Shown: one piece after another, positions 45,869 to 56,639 of the stretch
Layout: each line of letters opens with the position of its first letter
How positions within the stretch are numbered: position 1 is the stretch's first letter
NCBI GenBank assembly: GCA_022494885.1
Contig: JAGVSM010001242.1
Coordinates: forward strand, 62,001 to 126,000
Length of the DNA: 64,000 nucleotides
Reading direction: 5' to 3'
From: Micrasema longulum
Lineage: Eukaryota > Arthropoda > Insecta > Trichoptera > Brachycentridae
Made by a program: the position numbers and the translations under genes
Notes under the pieces: model-generated
What the model was told of the DNA's origin: nothing
Seen by the model: the letters and a program-made list of their open reading frames with translations, nothing else
Database searches by the model: none

Positions 45869-48800
45869 CTGTAAAGGTATTGTAAATATTAAAACAGAAT
45901 GCAAGGAATCAAAATAGTCCAGAAACCAAAGACGCGCATCAAACTGAATCCGACTAAACTACTCATAAATGAGTTTTTTTACCATCAGGTGCTATGTAGA
46001 CGTTGCTTAGTACGCAACTGTCGATTTAAATTCAATTATGCCATGTTGTGTCGTTTGCAAGTGTCAAAACACTGCTGGGATTAAAAGGGAATTCGGTAGG
46101 AACACATTTCATGTGTACAAAGCGAATTCACAAATTATATTACATAATAATTCAATTATTTTACCATCTGTCAGATTGTTGAATAAAAGTGCGTGGACAT
46201 TTTGTTAGTATTGCCAGAGTCATAAACTTTTTTCCCCGGCTTTCTATTAATAAGCCTATGTGTAATATGAAACGGTATTTTTACTTAATAAATTTTCTGA
46301 CTAAGTAACATACGCAACTGGACCGAGCTTGGTGTGGGGAGTTGTTCCAGCTTTGGAAGGATCATGAGCGGAACAGGCTATTTGTGTGATTTGTGACACA
46401 TTCTAGAGTCAACGCCTAAACATGGGCATGGCACCAAATGAAGAAGATGGATATGTGATCATGATCCAAGAATGACAATATCTAACAAAGCCTTTCATAC
46501 AAGTTGCCATACTCATAAATCGTGAAGCAGTAGAATTATTCGAATTAGTATCCCGGTTTATGAAATTGAAACTGTTGAAAGGAGTTCAATTTTTTTATAA
46601 AAATTAACTGTTTTCAGTTAGGAACAAAAGCGATATAAATATATCTATGAATTAGGTAACCAAATGTTTTTGGTGTAATATAATATTATACTACAAACTA
46701 CGCACATGCTTCAAAACCAAAACTTAGTGCAAAAATTATAATTAGTGCGAAATGAGGCAAATATCTTTAGCAAACCCTGTGCATAAGCAAGATACATGTG
46801 CAAATGTAAGAAATAGTTGTGCATGAATAACATGATTGTATGTTTTAAGTATTCTACCTTAGAATATTGTGAACTTCCACTTCCTTGAGAAAAACTAGCA
46901 TAGCTTTCAGCACCTTCGCCTTTAGAGGCAAGTGGTTGAGCTGCATAAACCTTTAAATAATTGCAATATTTAATAAATGCACTTTTGAGAAAAGTGTACT
47001 TTTATTTTGTTTTAATTGAACCAGTTCTTGTATTATTTCTATGTTTTGTGCAAATATTAATAAAAGTAAAGTAGCATCAAGAAAATATGTTTTTTGACAC
47101 CAAAACAGGCCCGGGGGCTCAATTACAGTGGTTGAAGACAGCACATAACACCCAGGCTTCAGACAAATCTCATTAAAGTGTTGTGTTCTCGCCGGGAATC
47201 GAACTCGGAACCTTCCGTGCGTGAGTCAAGTGTCTTAGCTAATTTACCACAGAGTTTCTTAATTAAGAAAATTTGGGCAGTAAAAAGTTAATTTTTAGTT
47301 TTCTGCCACAAAAAATATCCAGAACAAATTCATTTACTTGCGAAAAATCACGTTTAATTATCGCAACCTTACTTGAAATTTAGCGCAAAACTCTTAAATC
47401 TAATTAAGTGCATTAATATTGAACAACATCACATTGGTTTCAGAAAAATCAATATCTCAGCATAACAATACTGTTTTAACACATTATCATCATTTTTCCA
47501 TATCAGATCCCTAGTTAGTGCATGTGGTGTCTATAAGGAACTTTCCAGGTTTTTCTGTCTCATTTTCAAGTAATATGAATTTTTCTATATTTGCTTTTTA
47601 GAGGGAGCAAATGGAGTCCGCAAAGAGCTTCCAGGCATCTTAGTCAGGTTTCAGCTCCTGTCCATCCTCTTAGTAAGGTTTGCATCCAGTAGTTCTTACA
47701 CAAGTTGCCGATGAACCATCAGCAACTGACGTCCAGCACATCGAAAACCTTATGCCTTGTAAAGACGACAATTGTGACAAGTTTTTAAAAGTTATATGTG
47801 GTACATGCCAATAGCATTGCCTAAGCTTTATGTCAGTTGTTACTAAAATTTAGTCCGTTATATATATTTTTGGTTTAATTTCGTAAAACTTATCTCAGCA
47901 TTTTTTTGTGTATTTGATTCTTGAAGCCAAGGAAATTATTTGAGTCTGTCTTCAGATGTCGGTCTAGAGAAATTTATTATCGATTTTGAAAAGATTGATT
48001 TGTATATCGTGCAAAAGGTGGTGGATTGATTTCCAACGAAGTTGATATTACAAAATACGTCAATATCATCATTATCAAACCTTTATCCGCATCTGATGGC
48101 GCATATGAAACTGCATTGAAAGTATATGCAATGTATTTCAATCATGTGTTGCAGAATGGTTAGGTGATAAGTCTTACGCTTTGAGTGCCAATCCAGAAAA
48201 AGTTAAATATTGTAATGTTAAACCACTTTCTGAACAAATATTTTATTTTGACCCTCTCAGGAATCAAACCCAGGACCTCAAACACGGTAGATTTTTCTCT
48301 ACACGATTTCTTTTTTTAGGGTTTTTACCTAAGAGCAGCTATCAGGTAAAAACTACAAGACCAGGGTTTTGGTTGTATTTCAAATTCAAAATTGTATTCT
48401 TCATCCCAAACGCAAATAAATTTTACTCACAAATTTACTTTAAAATAAGGGAATTTTGATTTACCTGATGAGCTACTACGGGAGCCTGGGCGTAAGCAAC
48501 TTTAGCAATGACGGGTGAATATCCAACAGCCACTTGAGGTTGCTGATAGGCAACCTGGGCCAAAGGCTGATGCTGATACGCTTGCGCCTGGTGGTACACT
48601 TGAGGTTGGACGTAGGACTGTCCATGGCCCTGAACCAGCTGTTGAGGGTACTGGCCTACTTGGACGTAGCCGGCCTGAGGCTGGGAGTATACTTGGGGGT
48701 AGGCGGCGTACTGCTGCAGAACCTGCGGCTGGTAGATCTGCTGGGGAGAAAACACTTGGTGCTTAGAGTAGGCGAGGTGAGAGGCTATGGGCGCGGACAC

Positions 48801-50589
48801 GGCGTACGATGGCGAGTTGTAGCTCAGCTAAAATCACAATAACAATAAATGTGGTGAGTTTGGGTGAATTGCAACTTCACTAAATTCAGAAAAAAAATAC
48901 AAAACTGAGTTCGTGTAAGTTTTATCTCAGCTTAAATGATCTTATGGAAGTTACAGCTTTTGTCAATTTAAAAAATAAAAAAAAAATTTACTCAAATATT
49001 TCATTTTGAGGGGCATTTTTAACGACTTGTAAATAATATTGTTATTTGAATCGGAATTCACTTTGTAACAGTTCATTAAAAATTATTATGAAAATAAAAC
49101 TTTATTATTAGTGTTACACCCGTCGGGTGTTATATCACCTGTCGAAGGGAGGAGTGCTTTCCCGAAACTGTTGTGTTTTTGTAAAATAATAAAAATTGTG
49201 GAACACTAATAACAAAGTTTTATTTTCATAATAATTGACTTGTAAATAACTCACTATTAGAAAATAATTAGGGTAAAATAGTTAGGATAGAGTGGGATTT
49301 GAACCACGGACCTGTGAGCTGTGAGTCCGAGACACTAGCCACGGGTCCACGACCCAAATCAATCCGGTCACAGTAATAATAAAAAATAAAAAGTTTTAAT
49401 AATTAACCTCACAGTCATGGTTCCCTTTCTACACCTGGTGGTACATAGGCCACTGCATTTGTAAACCAGACGCAGCGTATCTGGATCATTTTTGTTATAT
49501 TAAATTAAGGTGATCAGTCTTACGCTTCAGGTGCCAGTCCAAAGACTATGGAATATCCCATTGGTTTATATAAATATTTAATGCCAACTATGTCGGGAAT
49601 CGAATTCGAAACGTCTTATATGATAGGTAAACGCGCTGACCATTAGACCACGAGGCGGATTAAAATGTACAGCCGTGCTTAAATCACAATGTCCTTAATT
49701 GTAATAAATTGGTGGGAGCTGAAGTCCAGCTTCTTTATAATAACAGTAATATATAACACTAACGGGTTCAGAATTACAAATAAATAAATATATGATAATT
49801 TTGAATCAATAACTTTACTAAAAAAATATCAACTTAAATGAACTATTTTTTTTAGTCATGATACAACGTTTTTCGAAGTGGGACTTGCGTCTTAATGAAT
49901 GTAAATTAAACTGAATAAACAAATAACCAAATAATTATTTTTAGTAAATGTGTATGATCGTTTTATATTTAAATCAATGTTGGAATATGCCTTTCCCAAA
50001 ATAAGTTTTTACAAAAAACTGCTGGGAAATAATAAATATAATTTTGTTCAATATGCCTCTAATTTTATATTTATTTATTTATTCTTATACGTATCCCTAA
50101 CTCTATGAGGCCAAGAGCCCTGTGTTAAGTTTGGATACAACAAAATAGAAAATGGAATCATGCATATTATAAAAAAATACTAAAAATATTAGTTATTACA
50201 TGAACATAAACTTCAATAAACATCTATACAACACGTTTAACAGTATTATAAAAATCTATGCACTATATCACAGCAGTCTTCTACAACAGTCTCTTCCCTT
50301 AGTCAAACTTGTAGTAACTATAATATAATATGAAGAAACAGAATATGACACATGAAATGTTGAAAATTAGTATATTTATTTATTCTGTTTTTAATGTGAA
50401 TTTCAGCTTGTTAATTTGCTTAAATTAATATAAATATCTTATTTGTGTTTTTACCTTGGCTAAAGGTTGCAAGACTTGTTGTTGCTGTTGGTAAACATGG
50501 GTGGGAATGATACCCTGGTACACTGGAGTTTGGCCTGTCAGAACAGCGTCAGAAATCTTAGCTAGGTTCGGAGAAGGTTTTGCGTATAT
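45401..50589 (-). CDS. secreted Q/P/Y-repeat structural (cuticle-like) protein, join of four exons
   Basis: The spliced minus-strand gene is join of 50455-50589, 48465-48827, 46858-46950 and 45401-45868, read in that order: 45+121+31+155 codons, 352 residues plus a TAG stop. Every junction has GT/AG (donors GTAAAA, GTAAAT, GTAGAA; acceptors TTGCAG, TTTTAG, TTAAAG, TTACAG) and every exon is phase 0 and a multiple of three. The product is dominated by Gln, Pro, Tyr and Val, with repeated QPQVY-type units, and has Ala/Val-Pro blocks (YSPVIAKVAYAQAPVVAHQ, VAAPAVLAH) like low-complexity insect cuticular or chorion/eggshell proteins. There are no Cys residues in these exons and no chitin-binding RR consensus, so the exact class is open. 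The 5' exon with the signal peptide is outside this span; a candidate is at 57439-57492. Introns contain SINE, LINE and MITE insertions. Confidence 0.8.
46858..46950 (-). CDS. Q/P/Y-rich gene, 31-codon internal exon
   Basis: Bounded by TTAAAG and GTAGAA; encodes 'VYAAQPLASKGEGAESYASF' followed by 'SQGSGSSQYSK'. It is Ser/Gly/Ala-rich and lacks the QPQVY repeat, so it could be a linker or an alternatively used exon. It preserves frame if skipped. Confidence 0.65.
47093..47256 (-). repeat. tRNA-Val-like SINE, family A copy (in intron)
   Basis: The minus strand has a head ending 'TGACTCACGCACGGAAGG', box B 'GTTCGATTCCCGGCGAGAAC' and tail 'AAGCCTGGGTGTTATGTGCT'. It is one of the better-preserved copies. 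Confidence 0.7.
47575..47780 (-). pseudogene. LINE C-terminal remnant (relative of 61330-61800)
   Basis: The nucleotide order matches 61365-61530 ('CCACAAAGAGCCTC'-like, 'ACAAGTTGCCGATGAACCAT'/'AAACTGCCGACGAACAATCA', 'TGCCTTGTAAA'), but the reading frames are destroyed. Confidence 0.45.
48060..48330 (-). repeat. SINE B-like element (in intron)
   Basis: It has 'ATCATCATTATCAAACC', 'TGATAAGTCTTACGC', 'GAGTGCCAATCCAGAAAAAG' and a box B-like 'GAATCAAACCCAGGACCTCA' (reverse). It matches 59930-60160 more closely than 49425-49665. Confidence 0.5.
48465..48827 (-). CDS. Q/P/Y-rich gene, 121-codon internal exon
   Basis: Bounded by TTTTAG and GTAAAT. It encodes 'LSYNSPSYAVSAPIASHLAY', then 'QPQVLQQY', 'YPQVYSQPQAGYVQVGQY', 'YVQPQVYHQAQAYQHQ' and ends with the cuticle-like 'YSPVIAKVAYAQAPVVAHQ'. 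The amino-terminal part is Ser/Ala-rich before the repeats. Confidence 0.8.
49005..49360 (-). repeat. SINE C copy interrupted by an insertion
   Basis: The minus-strand head (GGGTCGTGGACCCGTGGCTA), box B GGTTCAAATCCC and 'CTAATAGTGAGTTATTTACA' are collinear with 15930-16070, but the body is split at 49037-49236. Confidence 0.65.
49037..49236. mobile_element. 200-bp inverted-repeat insertion with 13-bp target duplication
   Basis: GACTTGTAAATAA occurs at 49024-49036 and 49237-49249. The SINE C copy at 15930-16070 shows the corresponding single site. The insert has inverted repeats (49082-49118 and 49202-49235, 'ATTATTATGAAAATAAAACT' and mirror) and a short hairpin 'ACCCGTCGGGTGT'. A longer relative is at 55365-55630. 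Confidence 0.7.
49425..49665 (-). repeat. SINE B, most complete copy (in intron)
   Basis: The minus strand starts GCCTCGTGGTCTAATGGTCA (box A), then box B 'GAATTCGATTCCCGACATAG', then a body with 'ATGGAATATCCC'-type and 'CTACACCTGGTGGTACATAG' (plus strand) segments. Confidence 0.7.
50070..50330 (-). repeat. LINE family 2, 3' UTR-only copy (in intron)
   Basis: It begins with TTTATTTATTTATT (reverse poly-A tail), then 'CTATGAGGCCAAGAGCCCTG' and 'AACATAAACTTCAATAAACA', shared with the copy at 50745-51270. Confidence 0.65.
50455..50589 (-). CDS. Q/P/Y-rich gene, 45-codon exon (most 5' confident exon)
   Basis: Bounded by TTGCAG and GTAAAA. It encodes 'IYAKPSPNLAKISDAVLTGQ', then 'TPVYQGIIPTHVYQQQQQVL' and 'QPLAK'. 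It opens in phase 0, so it needs an upstream coding exon supplying the Met and most of the signal peptide. Confidence 0.75.
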
Positions 50590-50744
50590 CTGCAAGAAAA
50601 CAAATAATTAACATTATACGGTTTGCGAACCCATTAAACTACCAAAGACTTCGGATTAGGAGTTCTAAGGATAAAACATCACTTAACCATGACTTGTTTC
50701 CTATTTTCAGACACGATCATTTTCGGCTTATACAAATATACATT

Positions 50745-51270
50745 TAAAAAAATTAAAAAAATAACGTATTTCCAACTCCATAAGGCCAAGATCCCTGTTA
50801 TGAGTTCTGAAAACATGCACTTAAGAAAAATAAAAATAAAAATTATCACGTAAACATAAATTTCAATAAGCATCTAAACAACACGCTTCATGGAATATAA
50901 ATCTTTGCAATGTCTCGCAACGGTGTCCTGCATTGGTATTTTTCCTTAGACAAAATCCAAACTTGTATACTTTTCTTAAAAATGGCTTTTGTTTTGGAGA
51001 ACTTCATACGTTCATCCACAATGTTAAACACTCTTGGGGCCACAAAAGACAAATTTCTCTGAGCAAAAGTCGAACGTGTTTTCGGTATTAAATCATTCAA
51101 ATTACAGGAAAACCTCGGACGAGCATTCCTTTAGGATCTTTTCTTGTATTCGCGCGACCAGAAATGTGTCAATATCTCTATTTAAAAAAAGTCTTATGTG
51201 TAGTACCTTCATAAATTAAAACAATGTCTCGAAGGGAAAATGGGAGGAGGTCGAATCATCACATATTAAC
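50745..51270 (-). pseudogene. LINE family 2 C-terminus plus 3' UTR (in intron)
   Basis: Minus-strand translation gives 'NARPRFSCNLNDLIPKTRST', 'FAQRNLSFVAPRVFN' and 'KFSKTKAIFKKSIQVWILS', matching the end of the plus-strand copy at 12745-13955 residue block by residue block. The upstream part (51130-51270) is frameshifted. Confidence 0.75.
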
Positions 51271-51654
51271 TTTTGGGTTTTTATGTTCATGATAAACGCC
51301 GTACAACCTTCCCAGCCCAGTATATCATGATATAATGACTACATAAAGTTGAAAAATTAAAGTTAATAATTAAAATAAAAATATTTAAAATTTAAATATT
51401 TGTTTGAAAAAATATTAACCTATGTGTTACAAATTCTGTATTGTGTATCTATAAGTTGTATTTCTTATATTATTTATGTATATCTAGTATTTTTTAGTAC
51501 ATATCATACAGTATTTACTATTTATTTGATTTTTCTATATTGTATTCCTTAATTTTGCACTTTTTTTATTTTATTACTTGAATTAAATGTTGTTCATGTA
51601 ATTTTGTTATTAAAAATTGTTAAAATAAAATGTTTATTTATTAGTTTAGTTATA

Positions 51655-51696
51655 CCTTGAAAATGAAGTTTGTTAAGCTTTGAAACTGGTCGGTAG
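51655..51696 (+). ncRNA. degenerate hammerhead-like Penelope relic
   Basis: The plus strand reads CCTTGAAAATGAAGTTTG, loop, AGCTTTGAAACTGGTCGG. This is a decayed first box (CTGATGA-like), a short AAG.../...CTT stem, then GAAACTGGTCGG, the layout of Penelope-type hammerhead termini. Confidence 0.35.
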
Positions 51697-51699
51697 AAA

Positions 51700-53280
51700 A
51701 AAAAAGTGGTTTCAAACAATGTTATTTTTATGTATTTAAATAATTTTTTGTATTTTCGTTTGTGCAATAATATTTTTTTCATCTTATTATCTAATACGTT
51801 TATTTTTTATTGTTTTGGTTAAACATAATGGTAATACATTAATTTCAACTATCAGATAAAACTACTTGCAAACTTATTATTTTTTATAGCCTTTGGCTAA
51901 AATATTTTGTATCAGAATATCATAATATTTGATGCAGATAGTTTAAGCAAAAAACAACTTGGCATTTTCTCTGCTATATTTAGTATGCCGCTGAATTTAT
52001 CAGAAACATGTTTTTCATTCTGAAAAAAATCCCAAACATTCCTAATATTCGTTCGTTCCAGTTTGAAGAATTTCGCTTAAAATTTCAAAATTATGAGTTT
52101 ACGTAGAAGCAACATTGTTGCACAAAAACTAATTATTTTTCATGTTACTAGATAGCATTACAATGAATGGCCGATTGTATTTTTTTAAAAAGGTACTGAC
52201 TTAACTGGTTATGTGCCATAAACGCGTTAATGCGCTCTCTGTTTCCGTGCTCGGAGGGCCGGCCATACAAAAATAGCTCGTGACGTGTGCCTTTGTACGC
52301 GCTTTACGTGTCGTGGTCAAGTATTCTAAACAATTCTAAATTTTTTAAACTTGAAAATAATTGTAAGAAGCTTGACAAAACACTAGGACGCGAGAAATTA
52401 TTCAAATTATCGACACGACAGCGGTTCAAATGAGAGTTTCTAAAAATTGACTGAAAATTTCCCGGCCAGCTGGGAACAGCTATATCAAAATTTAGCCACA
52501 CAAAAAAGGTTAAATACAACAAAATCAGATTATATTGTTTTGAATATCATCTTTATTATTTTATGAAAATGTTTTTTTTTTTTTTTTAAACTGCCACATT
52601 AATATAATTTCGGTCCTTTTCATAAAATGCTGTACAAAACTAAAAATATTTTTTCTTATTTTTTGTTTTGTACACCATTTTGTGAAAAGAACTGAAATTA
52701 TATTGTTTTTGTATTTGTTACAATCAATATAGTGTAAAGTTTCCACAAACCAAGTTTTGTAAAATTTACATTGAAAATAAACGTAAAAATGTCATTTTTC
52801 AATCAAAAATTATACGGGCGCCATCTATGAATAATGAGTTTCATATTTTAGGTTTGAATCACCTTAATTTATCTACCGATACGAAAGTTTAGCTTGTAAA
52901 CTATAAAATAGATTTTTAAGAGCACATTAAAGCTGGCCTTCAAAATTTATAAAAAATGACTTTTTGAAAATGATGTTTTGCCATCTTTAAACAGAATTAT
53001 TATTTTCCTTTTTTTTTATCTGATGATGCAAAATATTATCATCAGTAGTATACCAATATCAGAACAATATATTCGACTCACCTAAACTTATCACTTCACC
53101 TTCTATGTATCAAAAATGATCAAGTTACGTTGCAACTGAAATACCACTAAAGTGCCCTGTGCACTATTGAATGCAAATAAGTGATAGTTATAAAAAAACG
53201 CTTAAAGAAATCAAGAATAATTGAATATTAAAATTTGGTTGGTAAAATTATTATCAATGATTAGGGTGGGTACTCGATAA
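51700..53280. other. intron/intergenic sequence, no supportable exon
   Basis: It contains a GC-richer stretch at 52200-52330 and an AG|GTGAGT-like minus-strand donor at about 53088, but no open coding exon leads into it. AT-rich otherwise. Confidence 0.35.
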
Positions 53281-53290
53281 TATTAATTTA

Positions 53291-53428
53291 GAAGGTTCCG
53301 GGTTCGATTCCCGGTGAGAACCCAAAAATTAAATGTGATTTTTCTCATGCCTGGATGTTTTGTGTTGTAGTTTACCACTGTTATTGGGCATTCTGGCCTG
53401 GTGTGGCACAATAATAATAAATAAAAAC
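53291..53428 (+). repeat. SINE A copy, left member of an inverted pair
   Basis: Box B 'GGTTCGATTCCCGGTGAGAA' and tail 'TTCTCATGCCTGGATG', ending in an AATAATAATAAATAAA tail. The box A part of the head is missing. Confidence 0.65.
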
Positions 53429-53429
53429 A

Positions 53430-53598
53430 GCATTTATTTTTCCCGTAACAGGCTAGAAGGCCTAATTTTAGTGGTGAATTACAGCCCATACCACCGGCTT
53501 GAGAAAAGGTACATTTAATTTGTACGTCCTGCCCGAGAATCGAACCTGCAACCTTCCGAGCATGAGTCGGGCGTCTTGAGTATTACACCACGGAGGCT
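53430..53598 (-). repeat. SINE A copy, right member of an inverted pair
   Basis: The minus strand starts AGCCTCCGTGGTGTAATACT, carries 'GGAAGGTTGCAGGTTCGATT' and a 'TTAGGCCTTCTAGCCTG' tail. It lies tail to tail with the copy at 53291-53428. Confidence 0.65.
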
Positions 53599-54071
53599 GT
53601 TTATTGAAGCGTATAATGAAATCGAATTATTTAGCTCACCGAATGGTGCATTAGGTTTTGCGTTGTACACCAATTTTAGTACAGTATCTTAATCTGAAGT
53701 GCAAGACTTATTTATTGTGTTAAAAAGATTATTTAAAATAAAAAAAAGCGCAGTGTAAAAATAGTGTTAATCTAATTTATTTTTTTATTTAATAGCATAA
53801 TTAAACATTTTTACAATTTAAAAAAAATTTCACTTTTTATATTTTAACTAAAACTAAAATCCCACCAAGCCACTTTTTGTAGCTTGTTGGTGAAGATTAT
53901 ATTTTTACTGCCTTAAAAATATTATTTACATTTATAAAAAACATGAATAACAGATAAAAATTAACAGCCGGAAAGATCAGAATAAACATGTTTATACAAA
54001 TAATAATATATAAATTTACTTTTTAAATACAAGAAAATATATGAAAAAATAAAATATTTACACCTAAGCTA

Positions 54072-54330
54072 CTATTCATATATAAACTCTTGATCAAGTA
54101 GCCACTCTCTTATTTTGCTCTTGTTACAATGTGAGTTAAATTTAAGTTCTTTTGGTAATAAATTAAAAATTATTGGTACCAAATATTTGAGAGTCCTATT
54201 TCCATATTTATTACATACTTTTGGTACTACCAAGCCATCATTAGACGTGAAGCGTGTATTATGTTTATGTTTGAGAGTAAACTTGAATGTATTCCTATTA
54301 AATTGTTCCAAAATGATGCAAAGCCACAGT
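54072..54330 (-). pseudogene. LINE ORF2 C-terminal fragment
   Basis: The 79-codon minus-strand ORF reads 'KHKHNTRFTSNDGLVVPKVC', 'NKYGNRTLKYLVPIIFNLLP' and 'KIREWLL', the terminal NTR ... YG.R.L.Y..P...N.LP ... K+..WL block of non-LTR retrotransposons. It is truncated upstream. Confidence 0.65.
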
Positions 54331-54774
54331 AGTCCTCGAACAGACAGAGTTTTGATTTTTTTGTACAGGAGATCATTATTACTTCTTTCTATTAATCAGT
54401 TTTATTATTTTTTATTCAATCGATTAGTAATAAACAACACAAAATAAAACATATTTTCTGTACATTTATTTTAGATAACGAATGATTAAAATAAATTACG
54501 TTACCTATCACTTTCTTTTCGAAGGCGTTAAGTATGGTAATCGAATGAATACATTATCATGAGTATCTTTGTAACTAATTGCTATAGATATTGGTAATAA
54601 AACCATATCGTTTAGCTGATTGATGATCTTAATATCATAAGGTGGCTAATATCTAATAGAGACGTTCGAAAAATTATATTTCTAATATTCGATTCAAATT
54701 TCAAACATCGAATAAAATATCGATTATCCGTTTATTTATTTTCTGTAAAATATTACAATATTTCATATTCATCT

Positions 54775-55080
54775 GTCTCATGATTAAGTAGTTAGTACGT
54801 TTGTCTACTATGCAAGAGGTCTTAGGTTCGATTGCCAACATGGTTGACATGAAATATTTATCAAAGAATGTATTTTTAAATTGGAATATTTTATAGTCCC
54901 AGGATTGCTGCATAAGCGTGAGACTTATAACATTTACTTCATGTATCTAATAAATAATCTAGCAAGGATGCGATTGGCTTAAAAATTGAATGCCTTATGC
55001 ACTACTAGGTGCAGAAGGGGGGAAGATGACACATTGTAAGCCCAGTTGAGACGCTGGGGACCGGAATAAAAATGATTTAT
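54775..55080 (+). repeat. SINE B copy, plus strand
   Basis: 'GTCTACTATGCAAGAGGTC' and box B 'TAGGTTCGATTGCCAACATG' are followed by 'GTTGACATGAAATATTTATC', 'TTTTATAGTCCCAGGATTGC' and 'GCACTACTAGGTGCAGAAGG'. It shows the full 3' body in the sense orientation. Confidence 0.6.
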
Positions 55081-55364
55081 TTAATACGTTTTATGTACAA
55101 AAAACAAATATTTCAATGCATACATACGAAACATAAAAAAATGTTACAATTTGAATTTGTAAAAAAGTTAAATAAAAATATTTAGAGGGTAATGAGGAAG
55201 TTCAATGCTCCGGGAAATGAGATATAAAAAATGTTTTCTTACAGGTGGTAAAAATTGGAGCATTTAATTGTACAGCGAAGTATCTCGAAAATGTATGAGA
55301 AAAAAATGTTATGTATTTTCTAAAAAAATAACTACTTTTAATTACGTCACAAGTCCTAAATAAT

Positions 55365-55630
55365 GTTGTTAATTGAATCGGCATTCACTTCGTAACACTT
55401 CATTGTAAATCATTATGAAAATGAAACTTTGTTATAAGTGTTACACAGTTTTTATTATTTTACAAGAACACTACTACAGTTTCAGGAGAACACTCCTCCT
55501 ATCGGCAGGTGATATAAAACTCTTTTATATCATCCGTCGATGAGAGGAGTGCTCTGCCTAAACATAAGTAGTGTTTTTATAAAATAATAAAAATCGTTTA
55601 AGACTAGTAACAAAGTTTTATTTTTAAACT
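55365..55630. mobile_element. inverted-repeat element, longer relative of 49037-49236
   Basis: It shares 'TGAATCGGCATTCACTTCGT' and 'CATTATGAAAATGAAACTTT' with that element. The centre is a foldback: 'GAGAACACTCCTCCTATCGG'/'CCGTCGATGAGAGGAGTGCT' flank 'TGATATAAAACTCTTTTATA'. Outer arms (CATTATGAAAATGAAACTTT and AACAAAGTTTTATTTTTAAA) are inverted repeats. Confidence 0.7.
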
Positions 55631-55684
55631 AATCCAAAATTTTTTTTAATTATAGGTTACTGACGAAGACACTTTTAATTTGAG

Positions 55685-55835
55685 TACAGAAAATTCGATT
55701 TTACTATAAATGCAATTATTGAAGATAACTCAGTTAACTTCCTATTGTAATTGGGGGTCAGGGCCCGTATTACAATGGGAAGTTAACGTTTATCTTCAAT
55801 GTTATCTACCAAGTAAAATAACGTTTTCCATATGA
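55685..55835. repeat. imperfect inverted repeat around GTTAACTTCC
   Basis: 55718-55751 and 55769-55800 are reverse complements (ATTGAAGATAACTCAGTTAA... and mirror) with few mismatches and a 17-bp GC-rich spacer. Weaker pairing extends outward to about 55685 and 55835. Confidence 0.65.
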
Positions 55836-56639
55836 AAAATATAAGATATTTACAATTTTTTTTTCTAAATATGCTGAATCACAGGCTACCAATAAGGGTA
55901 CTTCAAATTTGAATATAGATAAACACATTTTTGACCATTAATATCGTTTTTATTTTAAACCGTCTCAATATGTACCGATGGAAATAGCGTTTGTAATTGC
56001 CCCCCAGGAATCGAAATAAAATAAACTATGTCATCGTTCAACGTTATTTCCAGTTAACTTCCGTAGGACCACATCGAAACGTTCGAATAACTGTTTTTTT
56101 TATTCGATTATTATATTATGACGTTGTCTAACATGGAACAACTCTTCGCTGGATGCGAGTATGTTGGTCCAACATGATCCCATTAAATCGCATAAACCGG
56201 TTATTGAATGTGGTCATGTTAGTAACAGGAAGAAATGCTCACGAAACGGTCAACATATGTGTTTAAAACTTTCATAAGAGCTATTAAATTGTGTATAATA
56301 ATTTTACTTCTGCTTATAACGGTGGAACATTAATTTGTCAATATGTGTTCTCTTAAAAGTATTTATTAAGCCATTTCCTAACTACTTCGCCTTAGTTTTG
56401 TGTTTGGTATTTTCTCACATGGAACAGCAAAATACAATGTAATTAGGAATTAAGAAATGAAACAAGTGATGCAGAATCTTTCAGTGACAACTGTTATCAA
56501 GAGAAAACGATTCGTTTGGCTGGGCCACCGAAGATGACTCTCGAGAGCCTTAAGGCTGTAGTCTATTAAAAATGAATAAAATCATACGATTTTGCCATTT
56601 TAAAACGTCGATTTATCAATATCGTGTCATTAAAACTGA

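Noticed and set aside
45415..45885. 156-codon plus-strand ORF opposite the last Q/P/Y-rich exon
   Set aside because: It is a shadow: the 3-base periodicity of the QPQVY repeat keeps the opposite strand open. The minus-strand reading has splice sites, a stop and a poly(A) signal.
48515..48842. plus-strand ORFs of 83 and 102 codons opposite the 121-codon exon
   Set aside because: Antisense shadows of the repeat-coding exon.
52304..52522. minus-strand ORF beginning LYLTFFVWLNF as a possible signal peptide
   Set aside because: There is no ATG start in frame and a stop lies just upstream.
53040..53100. AG|GTGAGT splice donor on the minus strand
   Set aside because: No in-frame ATG or open coding exon leads into it; a non-coding 5' exon remains possible but unsupported.
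53640..53705. minus-strand 'VYNAKPNAPF' resembling the IYAKPSPN exon
   Set aside because: It lacks an acceptor AG at the right place and the similarity is too short; likely chance.
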